From Chloroflexota bacterium (GTDB lineage: Bacteria; Chloroflexota; Anaerolineae; JAAEKA01), in the NCBI GenBank assembly GCA_034717495.1, contig JAYELL010000076.1, forward strand, positions 79,867 to 143,866: DNA of 64,000 nt, read 5' to 3'. The notes under the pieces were generated by a model that did not search any database, was not told where the DNA came from, and was given only the letters and a program-made list of their open reading frames with translations. Position 1 is the stretch's first letter; each line of letters starts with the position of its first letter. A program made the translations under genes and the position numbers. Of this stretch, positions 51,661 to 61,923 are shown piece by piece.

Positions 51661-53214
51661 ATGAACAACGTGCAATACTTCAGCTTGCCAACCGAATACG
51701 ACCGGGACCAGCTGTTCCAGGATCTGCGGGAACGTTTCGATCTGCTCGTAGAGAAGCCATCTCTCGCGCAGTGGAGCCTCTACGACACTTTCGACTGGCG
51801 CCTCTTCCACCGTTCATTGAAGCTGGTTCGGGTGGCGGATGACTTTTTCCTGCGCGATCTGGCAGGCAGTCGGGATTACGCTGCGGCATCGTCGAGCCAA
51901 CAGTTTCCCTTCGCCTGGGATTTTCCCAACGGAGCCCTGCACGAGCAACTGACTCCCATCATTGATATGCGGGCCCTCATGGCGCTTGTCGGGGGAGAAA
52001 CCCGGTCCACCTGCTTCCGCGTGCTCAACGAAGACGAAAAGACTGTGGTTCGGCTAACCATCTGCGAGGACGCTGTCGCTGCCGAAGAGGGAATAACACA
52101 GGCTGACGTGCGCGTCATGTTGCAGCCGGTCCGGGGCTATGATCGCGAGGCCCGGACCGTTGCCCAATTCCTCGACGATCTTGGCCTGGAGACTCGCCAG
52201 GCGGAGGAAAGCTATGCTGCAATACTGCGCGCAAACAACCTGGAACCGGGCAGCTACAGCGCCAGGTTGGCGGTTAAACTCGGCCCCGACAACCGATCCG
52301 GCGACGCGACACGCACGATCATGCGTGCGCTGCTGGAGAACCTCGAGATCAACTTACCCTACATTGCTCAGGATATCGACACCGAATTTCTACACGACTT
52401 TCGCGTGTCGGTCCGGCGAACGCGTACAGCGTTGAGCCAGATCAAGGCGGTCTTCCCGGTCGCCGAAACAGAACGATTTAAGGAGGATTTTCGCTACTTC
52501 GGTGATCTGAGCAATCTCTTGCGCGATCTCGATGTGTACCTGCTGAAGGAAGATGTTTATCGAGCGATGCTGCCCTCATCGATGGAGAACGATATCGATC
52601 CCGTTTTCGACTTCCTTCACAGCCGACGAGCCCACGTGTTGACGGAAGTTGCCAACGGCCTTGCTTCGCAAAAATCGCAGAAAATCCTGCGGGATTGGGA
52701 TGCCTTTTTGAACCAGGAAGCAATGGATTGCCCGGATGCCCCCAACGCCGGACGCCGCGTGGCAGATCTCGCCCGGGAGAGCATTTACAGGCGCTACAGA
52801 CGCGTCGTCAAGGAGGGCGATCGTATTCTGCAGCACGAGAACCCACCGGACGAGTGGCTTCACGCTCTTCGAATAGACTGCAAAAAGCTTCGTTATCTCA
52901 TGGAGTTCTTCGCCAGTCTTTTTCCGGCGAAGGGGCACAGAAAGCTCGTCCAGCAGTTGAAACGCCTGCAGGACAACCTGGGAGACTTCAACGACCTCTC
53001 AGTGCAACAGGATTTCCTTCTTTGGATCGCCGAGGAGATGCCTGTTTCCAGTGTCAACTCACGTCGGGCGGTCCTGGCAATTGGCAGTCTGATTGCCACG
53101 CTGGACCAACGCCAGCGAAAAGAAAAAAAGAATTTCGCCGGCACCTTCGCTGCCTTCGCGTCTCCCCCGAACAGGAGCCGCTTCAAGGAGCTTTACGGGA
53201 AGGGCGCCTCATGA
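51661..53214 (+). CDS. CYTH-like/CHAD-domain protein (polyphosphate-associated)
   Basis: The 517-residue protein has an N-terminal CYTH-like (triphosphate tunnel) region (about 1-200), partly degenerate, and a C-terminal CHAD domain (about 215-510), an alpha-helical domain with conserved basic and His residues. Diagnostic CHAD segments are FLHDFRVSVRRTRTALSQI (about 242-260) and ALRIDCKKLRYLMEFFASLF (about 401-420). CHAD domains bind polyphosphate and can target proteins to polyphosphate granules. The ATG at 51661 is used; AGGAG lies 12 nt upstream. The stop overlaps the ParA start (ATGA), so the two are translationally coupled. Confidence 0.9.
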   Translation: MNNVQYFSLPTEYDRDQLFQDLRERFDLLVEKPSLAQWSLYDTFDWRLFHRSLKLVRVADDFFLRDLAGSRDYAAASSSQQFPFAWDFPNGALHEQLTPIIDMRALMALVGGETRSTCFRVLNEDEKTVVRLTICEDAVAAEEGITQADVRVMLQPVRGYDREARTVAQFLDDLGLETRQAEESYAAILRANNLEPGSYSARLAVKLGPDNRSGDATRTIMRALLENLEINLPYIAQDIDTEFLHDFRVSVRRTRTALSQIKAVFPVAETERFKEDFRYFGDLSNLLRDLDVYLLKEDVYRAMLPSSMENDIDPVFDFLHSRRAHVLTEVANGLASQKSQKILRDWDAFLNQEAMDCPDAPNAGRRVADLARESIYRRYRRVVKEGDRILQHENPPDEWLHALRIDCKKLRYLMEFFASLFPAKGHRKLVQQLKRLQDNLGDFNDLSVQQDFLLWIAEEMPVSSVNSRRAVLAIGSLIATLDQRQRKEKKNFAGTFAAFASPPNRSRFKELYGKGAS

Positions 53215-53963
53215 CGGTCCTGGCCCTTTACAGCAACAAAGGAGGCGTCGGGAAAACCGCTGCCGCTGTCAATCTTGCGTATCTTGCGGCGCAGTCAGGA
53301 AAACGCACCTTGATCTGCGACCTGGATCCTCAGAGTTCGGCAACCTTCTACTTTCGGGTGAAACCACGCCTGAAGGCGAGCGCCCGCGGTCTGAGCAAGG
53401 GTGGCAAGCCCATCGACAAGAGCATCAAGGGCACTGATTACGACAACCTGGATCTTTTGCCAGCCGATTTCACGCACAGGAACCTGGATATCTCGTTTGC
53501 TTCCCGAAAAGATTCTCTGGGGCGTCTATCGAGGGTGCTTGATCCGTTGCAGGATGAGTACGACCTGATCGTGCTGGACAGCCCGCCAACTATCAATGTC
53601 GTCGCGGAGAACATTATTGCCGCTTCTGACCACCTGCTGGTGCCGCTGATACCGACGACACTATCGGTTCGAACCCATGAACAGCTGATGCAATTTATGG
53701 ATAGCCGGAAGCGCGATACCGTCGACGTCACCTGCTTCCGTTCCATGGTAGACCGCCGCAAAAAAATGCATCGGGAGCTATCGGAGTCTATCGCCGAAGA
53801 GATCGATGGTGTGCTCGAAAGCATCATTCCTTTCGCATCCGTGGTCGAGCGCATGGGGATCCGACGGGAACCAGTGCCTGTCTTCGCAGGTCGCAGCAAG
53901 GCCGCCCAGGCATATCGCGATCTCTGGGCCGAGATTGAAGAAAAGCTGTTGGGCCAGGCTTGA
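53211..53963 (+). CDS. ParA-family positioning ATPase
   Basis: The 250-residue protein has the deviant Walker A of ParA/MinD ATPases, KGGVGKT (10-16, with the signature first Lys), a switch-I DLDPQSSAT (about 36-44) and Walker B LIVLDSPP (about 118-125). No ParB gene or parS-like site is next to it, so it is an orphan ParA of the kind that positions non-DNA cargo on the nucleoid. Its 4-bp overlap with the CHAD gene and close junction to pfk (25 bp) point to polyphosphate bodies as cargo (inference). Confidence 0.9.
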   Translation: MTVLALYSNKGGVGKTAAAVNLAYLAAQSGKRTLICDLDPQSSATFYFRVKPRLKASARGLSKGGKPIDKSIKGTDYDNLDLLPADFTHRNLDISFASRKDSLGRLSRVLDPLQDEYDLIVLDSPPTINVVAENIIAASDHLLVPLIPTTLSVRTHEQLMQFMDSRKRDTVDVTCFRSMVDRRKKMHRELSESIAEEIDGVLESIIPFASVVERMGIRREPVPVFAGRSKAAQAYRDLWAEIEEKLLGQA

Positions 53964-53988
53964 CCTGGCACGAGGTGGGAGGTACAAG

Positions 53989-56232
53989 GTGAACCAGGGA
54001 GCATCCGAGCACACAGGAAAAAGCATCGCGGTCATCACCAGTGGCGGCGATTCGCAGGGGATGAATGCCGCTGTCAGGGCTGTCGTTCGAACGGGGCTGA
54101 ACCGCGGCATTGATGTTTTCGCGATCTACGAAGGATACCAGGGCATGGTGGAGGGGGGTGACTACTTCCGAAGGATGACCTGGGAGTCTGTCGGCGGTAT
54201 TTTGCATCAAAGTGGCACCGTGATCGGCACGGCCCGTTGCGAGCAATTCCGCGGACGCGAGGGACGCCGAAGCGCTGTCAAGAATCTCATTTCCCACAGC
54301 ATCGACAGGTTGATCGTCATCGGGGGTGATGGCAGCCTGACCGGGGCCAATCTCCTGTGCCAGGAATGGCCCGAACTGTTGTCAGAGCTGGTTGAGCTGG
54401 GAGAGATCGAGTCGGCCTTGGCCGATGCACACCCCCGCCTGATATTGGCAGGCATGGTCGGTTCCATCGACAACGACATGTTCGGCACAGACATGACCAT
54501 CGGGGCGGACTCCGCCCTGCACCGCATCGCCGAAGCAGTGGACGCTATCTCCAGCACCGCGGCCAGCCACCGGCGGGCTTTCGTCATCGAGGTGATGGGT
54601 CGCCATTGTGGATATCTGGCCTTGATGTCTGCTATTGCCACCGGCGCCAACTGGGTCTTCATTCCCGAATACCCGCCCGAACAAGCCAACTGGGAAGATG
54701 TGATGTGTGACAACATGGAGGCCAGCCGGGAGATGGGGCGCCGGCACAGTATTGTCATTGTCGCCGAGGGCGCCCGCGACCGCCAGGGACGACCAATCAC
54801 CAGCGAATATGTCAAAGAAGTACTGGAAGACCGGTTGGCCAAGGACACGCGTATCACTGTCCTGGGCCATATCCAACGGGGAGGAAAGACCAACGCCTTC
54901 GACCGCGTCATGGGCACGATCCTTGGCTATCACGCGGTGGATGAAGTATTGACCGCCGACCCGGACCGGGAACCCGTGTTGATTGGCATCCAGCAACATC
55001 AGGTTATCCGCTCTCCCTTGATGGAGTGTGTCGCTCAAACCCATCAGGTGGCAAAACTGATTGCAGCCGGCGACTATGAAAAAGCCGTTTTTATGCGCGG
55101 CGGCAGCTTCGCTGAGGAGATCAGAACCTTCTATACCCTGGCGAGCGCCCAACCCAGTGATCCGGCGCCTGGCCAGAAGGCGTTGCGCCTGGCGGTGATG
55201 CACGCGGGTGGTCCCGCGCCCGGCATGAACACTGCTGTGAGAGTTGCTGTCCGCCTGGGAATCGACAAAGGACACAAGGTATTCGGCATCAGGAATGGTT
55301 TCGAGGGCTTGATCGAGGGCGATATCCAGGAGATGGATTGGATGACGGTCTCCGGTTGGGTATCCCGAGGAGGCGCCGAGTTGGGCACCAATCGGCGCAG
55401 ACCGCGAGCCGACGACTTTGAGGCCATCGCCCGGCACCTTGAGCAATATCGGATCGATGGACTGCTCATGATCGGCGGATGGACGGGCTATCAAGCCTGC
55501 TGCGATATGCAGGTTTTACGCGACTCCTATCCTGCCTTCGATATTCCAATGATCTGTTTTCCGGCATCCATCGATAACAACCTGCCCGCATCCCAGCTGA
55601 GTATCGGGGCCGACACCGCCCTCAACAGCATTGCTTTCGATGTGGACAAAATCAAGCAGTCGGCGGTGGCATCGCGGCGCTGCTTCGTTGTCGAGGTTAT
55701 GGGTCGCTATTGCGGCTACCTGGCACTGATGAGCGGAATCTCCACTGGCGCCGAAAAGGTCTATTTGCCAGAGGAGGGTGTCACCTTAGCCGATCTTCAG
55801 CATGATGTAAACCTGTTGATCGAGGGCTTCGAGCACGGCAAACGGTTGGGCTTGATGATCCGCAATGAGAAGGTCGATCCCCTGTACACCACCGATTTTA
55901 TGTGTGCCCTCTTTGAAAAAGAGGGTGGCGATCTGTTCGATGTTCGCCAGGCAATTCTGGGACATGTACAGCAGGGAGGCAATCCTTCACCCTTTGATCG
56001 CATTCAGGCGACTCGCCTGGCGTCCAGCTGCGTCGAATTCCTCATCGAGCAAGCCAGCCGAAATGATCCCAGGGCTACTGCCATTGGCCTGCAACGAGGC
56101 AGGGCGGTGTTAATCGACCTGGCTGACCTACCGCCGCTCATGGACCATCTGCACGAGCGACCCAAGAGAGAATGGTGGCTCAGTTTGCGACCCATCGCCA
56201 AGACGATGGCCTATCCGAATTTCGACTATTGA
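53989..56232 (+). CDS. Tandem, eukaryote-type 6-phosphofructokinase
   Basis: The 747-residue protein consists of two fused phosphofructokinase halves (about 1-385 and 395-747), as in animal and fungal PFK-1 (about 780 residues); ordinary bacterial PfkA is about 320. The N half is catalytic: ATP motif GGDGSLTGA (112-120), VGSIDNDMFGTDMTIGADSAL (157-177, Asp161/Asp163), EVMGRHCGYLAL and GHIQRGG (293-299). In the C half these become GGWTG (496-500) and SIDNNLPASQ (527-536), losing the catalytic site as in eukaryotes, where it became a regulatory site. The segment orders and the ending KREWWLSLRPIAK mirror animal PFK-1. GGDG rather than GGDD indicates ATP as donor. The GTG at 53989 has GGAGG 6 nt before it. 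Confidence 0.92.
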   Translation: MNQGASEHTGKSIAVITSGGDSQGMNAAVRAVVRTGLNRGIDVFAIYEGYQGMVEGGDYFRRMTWESVGGILHQSGTVIGTARCEQFRGREGRRSAVKNLISHSIDRLIVIGGDGSLTGANLLCQEWPELLSELVELGEIESALADAHPRLILAGMVGSIDNDMFGTDMTIGADSALHRIAEAVDAISSTAASHRRAFVIEVMGRHCGYLALMSAIATGANWVFIPEYPPEQANWEDVMCDNMEASREMGRRHSIVIVAEGARDRQGRPITSEYVKEVLEDRLAKDTRITVLGHIQRGGKTNAFDRVMGTILGYHAVDEVLTADPDREPVLIGIQQHQVIRSPLMECVAQTHQVAKLIAAGDYEKAVFMRGGSFAEEIRTFYTLASAQPSDPAPGQKALRLAVMHAGGPAPGMNTAVRVAVRLGIDKGHKVFGIRNGFEGLIEGDIQEMDWMTVSGWVSRGGAELGTNRRRPRADDFEAIARHLEQYRIDGLLMIGGWTGYQACCDMQVLRDSYPAFDIPMICFPASIDNNLPASQLSIGADTALNSIAFDVDKIKQSAVASRRCFVVEVMGRYCGYLALMSGISTGAEKVYLPEEGVTLADLQHDVNLLIEGFEHGKRLGLMIRNEKVDPLYTTDFMCALFEKEGGDLFDVRQAILGHVQQGGNPSPFDRIQATRLASSCVEFLIEQASRNDPRATAIGLQRGRAVLIDLADLPPLMDHLHERPKREWWLSLRPIAKTMAYPNFDY

Positions 56233-56278
56233 GATCAGCATATCCAGCTTTGACCCGGAGAATGCAAGGGAATAACCC

Positions 56279-57931
56279 ATGTCTGAATTGACCGGCTCCC
56301 CTGCCTGGCAGGCGCTTAGCAATCACTACCAGGAAATGGCCGATGTGCCTATGCGAGACCTCTTCGCCGCGGACCCGCAGCGCTTCGATCGTTTCACATC
56401 GACCATTGACGACATCCTGTTCGACTTTTCAAAGAACCGAATCACCGCAGAGACCCTGGCGCTTCTGGTCGATCTGGCCAATCAGGAGGCCCTTCCTGCC
56501 AGGATCGATGCCATGTTCAACGGAGCGAAGATCAACAACACGGAAAACCGCGCCGTCTTGCATATCGCCCTGCGCAATCGCAGCAACCGGCCGATCCTGG
56601 TCGATGGCAACGATGTGATGCCTGAAGTCAACCGGGTTCTCGAAAAGATGCGCCGGTTTTCGCAAAGTGTTCGTTCCGGAGAATGGCAAGGCTTTTCCGG
56701 ACAAGCCATCACCGATGTTGTCAACATCGGAATCGGTGGTTCTGACCTGGGGCCCAAGATGGTTGTAAACGCGCTGACTCCTTACATCAAGCCCGATCTG
56801 CATTTCCATTTTGTATCCAACGTCGACGGCACCGATATCGCGGAGACCCTGAAGCCCCTCGATCCACAGACGACCCTCTTTCTGGTTGCGTCAAAAACCT
56901 TCACCACCCAGGAAACCATGACCAATGCCCACACAGCGCGGACATGGCTCCTGGCCACAGCCGGGGATGAGACGGCTGTGGCAAAACACTTCGTGGCGCT
57001 CTCGACGAACCGCGAGAAAGTTGTCGAGTTCGGCATCGATCCGGACAACATGTTCGAATTCTGGGATTGGGTTGGTGGGCGCTATTCCCTCTGGTCGGCC
57101 ATTGGGCTATCGATCGCGCTGGCCATCGGCATGGATCGTTTCGAGGAACTGCTGGACGGGGCATTTGTAGTTGACGAGCATTTCCGGACAGCACCTCTGA
57201 AAGAGAACATTCCGGCAACCATGGGCTTGCTGGGACTCTGGTACAATAACTTCTTTGGCGCTCAATCCCAGGCCATCCTTCCTTATGACCAGTATATGGC
57301 CTGTTTCCCCATGTACTTCCAGCAGGGTGACATGGAGAGCAATGGCAAAAGCGTGGACAAACAGGGCAAGCATGTGGACTACACAACCGGCCCCATCATC
57401 TGGGGACAACCGGGCACCAATGGACAGCATGCCTTTTATCAGCTCATTCACCAGGGCACCAAGCTGATTCCCTGTGATTTCCTGGTGCCGGCCCAGTCGC
57501 AAAACCCCATTGGCGAACACCACGATATTCTGCTCTCGAATTTCCTGGCTCAAACCGAGGCGCTGATGAGAGGAAAGACAGCTGACGAGGTGCGCGCGGA
57601 ACTGGAGAGCCAGGGGGTTGCCGGCGAGGAACTGGAACTTCTCGTGCCGGCCAAAACCTTCGAGGGAAATCGACCCTCCAGTTCGTTCCTCTTCAAAAAA
57701 CTGACACCCGGGACCCTTGGATCGCTCATAGCCCTGTACGAACACAAGATCTTTACCCAGGGCGCTATCTGGAATATCAACTCCTTCGACCAGATGGGGG
57801 TGGAACTGGGCAAACAACTGGCCAGGGCTATCCTGCCGGAACTGGCAGGAGACACCCCGATCGCATCCCATGACTCGTCCACCAATGGGCTTATCAACGC
57901 CTTCAAACAACTGAGGAAGAGCAATGACTAA
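56279..57931 (+). CDS. pgi: Glucose-6-phosphate isomerase
   Basis: The 550-residue cytoplasmic enzyme converts glucose-6-phosphate to fructose-6-phosphate, supplying the phosphofructokinase encoded just upstream. Signatures are [15 protein letters not shown] (about 148-162), [15 protein letters not shown] (about 203-217), the phosphate loop [12 protein letters not shown] (about 263-274), [20 protein letters not shown] (about 317-336) and [19 protein letters not shown] (about 379-397) with its catalytic His. It lies 46 bp after pfk; its last 8 bp overlap pta. Confidence 0.97.
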   Translation: MSELTGSPAWQALSNHYQEMADVPMRDLFAADPQRFDRFTSTIDDILFDFSKNRITAETLALLVDLANQEALPARIDAMFNGAKINNTENRAVLHIALRNRSNRPILVDGNDVMPEVNRVLEKMRRFSQSVRSGEWQGFSGQAITDVVNIGIGGSDLGPKMVVNALTPYIKPDLHFHFVSNVDGTDIAETLKPLDPQTTLFLVASKTFTTQETMTNAHTARTWLLATAGDETAVAKHFVALSTNREKVVEFGIDPDNMFEFWDWVGGRYSLWSAIGLSIALAIGMDRFEELLDGAFVVDEHFRTAPLKENIPATMGLLGLWYNNFFGAQSQAILPYDQYMACFPMYFQQGDMESNGKSVDKQGKHVDYTTGPIIWGQPGTNGQHAFYQLIHQGTKLIPCDFLVPAQSQNPIGEHHDILLSNFLAQTEALMRGKTADEVRAELESQGVAGEELELLVPAKTFEGNRPSSSFLFKKLTPGTLGSLIALYEHKIFTQGAIWNINSFDQMGVELGKQLARAILPELAGDTPIASHDSSTNGLINAFKQLRKSND

Positions 57932-60035
57932 CGCCATCTATCTCACAACCACCGAACCATACTCGGGTAAATCGCTGGTCTCATTGGGAATTACCGACCA
58001 TCTACTGCGAATGACCAACCGGGTGGGCATTTTCCGACCGGTGATCGGCACGGATCCCAAAGAAGGCCGCGACAAAAACATCGAATTGCTGCTGGAATAC
58101 TTCAACCTGGATCAGGATTACGGGGACACCTACGCCTACACGTGGAACGAGGCAACCGAACTCATCAGCCAGGGCCGCTACGATGAAGTGCTGGACCACG
58201 TCATCGAAAAATACAAGGCCCTGGATGAGCAATATGATTTCGTTCTGGTCATCGGATCGGACTTCGAGCGGAGCGGTGCTCACCTGGAGTTCGACTACAA
58301 CGCCGATATCGCCAAGAACCTCGGTGCCACGGCACTGGTGGTTACCAGAGGTCAGTCGAGCGGCGAAAACGGCAACGCCGAAGGCATCGCCAACACGGTC
58401 CAGGTCTCGGTGGACGCGCTGCAAGAGCGCGGTGTCGATGTACTGGGTGCTGTCGTCAACAGAGCCGACATCAACCAGGTTGACCAGATCAGGTTGGCGC
58501 TCAAGGAAGAAATGCCCGATGAGGACCTGCTGCTGGCGGTGATTCCCGAAGATGTGACGCTCAGCAGTCCGACTCTGGAAGAGATCGTGGATCATCTGGA
58601 CGGTAAGGTACTGTACGGGCAGGATAAACTGGACAACCTTGCCCTGCGCAACCTGATCATTGCCATGCAGATCCACAATTACCTTGACCATCTGACCAAG
58701 AACGCGCTGCTGATAACACCGGGCGATCGCAGCGATGTGATCCTGAGCGCGATGCAAGCCCACCGCTCGCGTAACTACCCCCGTATCGCCGGCATGGTAT
58801 TGACCGGCGGACTCACTCCCGCCGCCTCGGTGGACCGTTTGCTGGAAGGTTTGCCGAACATGGTGCCCATCATCTCCGTGGAAACAGACACCTACGATAC
58901 AGCAGCTGCGATCAGCAATGTCCGCTCCTATATCACAGCCGACAATGCTGCCAAGATTGCAACCAGCCTGGATATCTTCGAGGAATTCGTTGATACCACT
59001 GCCCTCGAAGAGATGATCAGCGAGATCAAACCCCACGGCATTACGCCCAGGATGTTCCTGTACAACCTCGTCTACCAGGCACGATCGGACAAACAACATA
59101 TCGTACTGCCTGAGGGGGACGACGAGCGAATCCTGCGGGCTGCCGAGGTTCTAATAAACCGGGGCATCGCTGAACTGACTCTGCTGGGTAAATCGGAACT
59201 GATTCTCCACGAGATGACACGCTACAGCCTGCAGATCGACCCCAACTACCTGCATATCGTCGACCCAAAATCCTCTCCCCATTTCGATGATTACACCCAG
59301 ACACTGGCAGATCTTCGCAAACACAAGGGCATGACCCTGGAACTGGCGCAAGACCTGATGACCGACGTCTCTTATTTCGGTACCATGATGGTCTACAAGG
59401 GACATGCCGACGGCATGGTCTCGGGAGCGGTCCACACCACCATGCACACCATCCGACCTGCCTTGCAGTTCGTGAAAACCAAGCCAGGTTACAGCGTGGT
59501 TTCCTCGGTCTTTTTCATGGCGCTGGATGACAAGGTGCTGGTCTACGGAGACTGCGCGATCAACCCCAATCCCACTGCCGAAGAGTTAGCCGAGATCGCC
59601 ATCTCGTCGGCCGACACAGCCCAGGCTTTTGGAATCGAGCCCAAGGTGGCCATGCTCTCCTACTCCTCCGGTGAATCTGGCAAGGGAGAGGATGTAGAGC
59701 GGGTACGGGAAGCCACCAGGATCGCCCAGGAACGACGACCCGATCTGCCCATCGAGGGTCCTGTCCAATACGATGCTGCGGTCGATCCTGGTGTTGCAGC
59801 CAAAAAGATGCCCGGCTCCCGGGTGGCTGGACAGGCCACCGTCTTTATCTTCCCCGATCTCAATACGGGTAACAACACCTATAAGGCGGTACAGCGGGAA
59901 ACGGGTGCGATCGCCATTGGTCCCGTGCTGCAGGGGTTGAAAAAACCGGTCAACGACCTTAGCCGTGGCTGCACGGTTGAGGATGTTATCAACACCGTGG
60001 CCATTACCGCGGTCCAGGCTCAGAACAACGAATAG
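57924..60035 (+). CDS. pta: Phosphate acetyltransferase, long form
   Basis: The 703-residue enzyme converts acetyl-CoA and phosphate to acetyl phosphate. It is the long type: N-terminal P-loop/dethiobiotin-synthase-like region ([15 protein letters not shown], 9-23), a DRTGG domain (about 215-330), and the C-terminal PTA_PTB catalytic domain (about 385-700, [17 protein letters not shown] and [20 protein letters not shown]). The start overlaps the pgi end by 8 bp and the acetate-kinase gene follows 3 bp later, so translation is coupled. The N-terminal domains usually confer metabolite control. Confidence 0.96.
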   Translation: MTNAIYLTTTEPYSGKSLVSLGITDHLLRMTNRVGIFRPVIGTDPKEGRDKNIELLLEYFNLDQDYGDTYAYTWNEATELISQGRYDEVLDHVIEKYKALDEQYDFVLVIGSDFERSGAHLEFDYNADIAKNLGATALVVTRGQSSGENGNAEGIANTVQVSVDALQERGVDVLGAVVNRADINQVDQIRLALKEEMPDEDLLLAVIPEDVTLSSPTLEEIVDHLDGKVLYGQDKLDNLALRNLIIAMQIHNYLDHLTKNALLITPGDRSDVILSAMQAHRSRNYPRIAGMVLTGGLTPAASVDRLLEGLPNMVPIISVETDTYDTAAAISNVRSYITADNAAKIATSLDIFEEFVDTTALEEMISEIKPHGITPRMFLYNLVYQARSDKQHIVLPEGDDERILRAAEVLINRGIAELTLLGKSELILHEMTRYSLQIDPNYLHIVDPKSSPHFDDYTQTLADLRKHKGMTLELAQDLMTDVSYFGTMMVYKGHADGMVSGAVHTTMHTIRPALQFVKTKPGYSVVSSVFFMALDDKVLVYGDCAINPNPTAEELAEIAISSADTAQAFGIEPKVAMLSYSSGESGKGEDVERVREATRIAQERRPDLPIEGPVQYDAAVDPGVAAKKMPGSRVAGQATVFIFPDLNTGNNTYKAVQRETGAIAIGPVLQGLKKPVNDLSRGCTVEDVINTVAITAVQAQNNE

Positions 60036-60038
60036 AAC

Positions 60039-61253
60039 ATGAAAATTCTGGTAATAAACTCAGGAAGCTCATCGATCAAATACAGTCTCTTCGATGCCGG
60101 GGAGCAGCAGGCATTGGCTACAGGCCTGGTCGAACGCATCGGCGAAGATAGTAGCCGCATCAAACATCAGGCCGTCATTGACGGTAAATCGCGTCAACTC
60201 ACCCGAGACCTGGTGATCGAAGATCACCGCCAGGGCTTGAAACTGGTAACTGAATTGCTCCTGGACGACCAGATAGGCGTGCTCGCTTCGGCTGCCGACA
60301 TCACAGCCATTGGTCACCGGGTCGTGCACGGCGGCGAGCGCTACAGTCAGCCGACCGTGATCGACGATGACTTGATAGAAGCGGTGCGGACTCTGGCTCC
60401 CTTCGCCCCCCTGCACAACCCGCCCAATCTGCAGGGAATCGAGGTGGCTAGCGAACTGTTCCCCGATGCGACGCAGGTAGCTGTCTTCGACACCGCCTTT
60501 CACCAATCGATGCCGGCAGCTGCTTACCGTTATGCCATTCCCAACTATCTCTACGATGATCATGGCATTCGCGTCTATGGTTTCCATGGCACTTCCCATC
60601 TGTATGTCACGAAACAGGCCAGCCAATACCTGGGCAAACCGCTCGATGAGATCAATCTGATCACTGCCCATCTGGGCAATGGCGCCAGCATCACCGCCGT
60701 GCGCGGCGGGAAATCGGTGGACACCTCCATGGGATTCAGTCCGCTGGCTGGCCTGGTGATGGGAACCCGCAGTGGGGATCTCGATCCCGCCGTGTTATTC
60801 TTCCTGGGAACAAAACTGGCCATGAGCTTCCCGGAAATCGACCGTCTGCTCAATAAACAGAGTGGCATGATCGGCCTCACAGGAAACAACGACCTGCGGG
60901 ATATCGAGGACCGGCAAGCCGAGGGTGATGATCAAGCACAACTTGCCCTGGACGTCTATACCTACCGCATCAAAAAGTATATCGGCGCTTACATGGCAGC
61001 TCTGGGCCACGTGGATGCCATCGTTTTCACTGCCGGCGTGGGTGAGAACAGTCCCTACGTCCGCTGGCATGTCTGTCAGGGCCTGGAAGGACTGGGTGTG
61101 ATCCTCGACGCCGATAAGAACGATATCCTCGCCCGGGAGATCACCGAACTCCAGGCCAACGACAGCCCCATCAAGGTCCTGGCGATCCCGACCAACGAGG
61201 AATTGGAGATTGCCCGACAAACCCTGGAGGTACTCCAGGAGAACTCTGGCTGA
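60039..61253 (+). CDS. ackA: Acetate kinase
   Basis: The 404-residue ASKHA enzyme makes ATP and acetate from acetyl phosphate. Signatures are ILVINSGSSSIKYSLFD (2-18), the AHLGNGASI adenosine-phosphate segment (about 209-217), the MGFSPLAGLVMGTRSGDLDP loop (about 231-250) and VFTAGVGENSPYVR (about 329-342) near the C-terminus. It closes the pta-ackA energy module and the six-gene unit, with an intrinsic terminator about 28 bp after the stop. Confidence 0.97.
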   Translation: MKILVINSGSSSIKYSLFDAGEQQALATGLVERIGEDSSRIKHQAVIDGKSRQLTRDLVIEDHRQGLKLVTELLLDDQIGVLASAADITAIGHRVVHGGERYSQPTVIDDDLIEAVRTLAPFAPLHNPPNLQGIEVASELFPDATQVAVFDTAFHQSMPAAAYRYAIPNYLYDDHGIRVYGFHGTSHLYVTKQASQYLGKPLDEINLITAHLGNGASITAVRGGKSVDTSMGFSPLAGLVMGTRSGDLDPAVLFFLGTKLAMSFPEIDRLLNKQSGMIGLTGNNDLRDIEDRQAEGDDQAQLALDVYTYRIKKYIGAYMAALGHVDAIVFTAGVGENSPYVRWHVCQGLEGLGVILDADKNDILAREITELQANDSPIKVLAIPTNEELEIARQTLEVLQENSG

Positions 61254-61280
61254 AATAGAACCTGCATTCACAACATAAGG

Positions 61281-61330
61281 AAGGCGTCCCTGCCAGTGAA
61301 ACCAGCCGGGATGCCTTCTTTCTTTCTCTC
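61281..61330 (+). terminator. Intrinsic terminator after ackA
   Basis: AAGGCGTCCC (61281-61290) pairs with GGGATGCCTT (61308-61317, one G-U pair) and is followed by CTTTCTTTCTC. Confidence 0.8.
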
Positions 61331-61332
61331 CG

Positions 61333-61863
61333 CTACCATTCGAAGATGAATTTCAGTTCGTGTACATCACCCGTGTCGTGGATCAGGGCCAGATTGTTGA
61401 TGGGAATCTCCCAGTTCAGGTTGCGATCACCCAACCAGCCCGCGGCGACTGCCAGCTTTTCCGGCGTCAGATCATTGTTGGCCAGCGTAATGTGGGGCAT
61501 CCAATTGCGCGGATGGTAGTAATCCGAAGTGCCCGTTGCCACCTCTGACAGCTCTGGCCACAGCAAGCGGTGTAACCGTGCCAATTCCCGTGTGCGTACA
61601 ACCGGGACATAAAGAACCGGCCCTGGTCCGGTGAACACACCCAGACCGGAGGCGCTAATGTTGAAGCCACCGGCATTGCTGGCGAAGCGTTCCAACACAG
61701 CCTCCAGCGCGTCCAGGTCATAGGATTCGGCGACCTGATAGCTGAAATGGGGAAAAGGCGTTTGATAGATGCCGTGGATATCAAATCGTTCGGCCAATTC
61801 CGCCCAGAGATTCTCTACTTCCTTTTCGTGCCGTTCATCGAGCAGTGAGACGATGCCGTGCAT
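61333..61863 (-). CDS. 2H phosphoesterase (LigT/2'-5' RNA ligase-like)
   Basis: The 176-residue protein has the paired His-x-Ser/Thr motifs of the 2H family: PHFSYQ (His about 37) and PHITLAN (His about 126), placed with the normal spacing. Such enzymes cut or make 2'-5' RNA or cyclic phosphate bonds; the cellular substrate here is unknown. GGAGG precedes the ATG. It is convergent with ackA and 60 bp downstream (same strand) of the next gene. Confidence 0.85.
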   Translation of the reverse strand: MHGIVSLLDERHEKEVENLWAELAERFDIHGIYQTPFPHFSYQVAESYDLDALEAVLERFASNAGGFNISASGLGVFTGPGPVLYVPVVRTRELARLHRLLWPELSEVATGTSDYYHPRNWMPHITLANNDLTPEKLAVAAGWLGDRNLNWEIPINNLALIHDTGDVHELKFIFEW

Positions 61864-61923
61864 ACCCTTGCCTCCACAAAGTTGAATATGGTGTTACCTC
61901 CCGCGCCACACCGTCGAATTCCT

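Noticed and set aside
53211..53963. Chromosomal parA of a parABS partition locus
   Set aside because: No parB, no parS-like TGTTNCACGTGAAACA sequence, and no gidAB/rnpA neighbours; an orphan cargo-positioning ParA fits better.
54382..55494. 370-codon minus-strand frame opposite pfk
   Set aside because: Antisense shadow of a conserved enzyme; no own motifs.
58002..59099. 365-codon minus-strand frame opposite pta
   Set aside because: Antisense shadow; pta shows all expected motifs on the plus strand.
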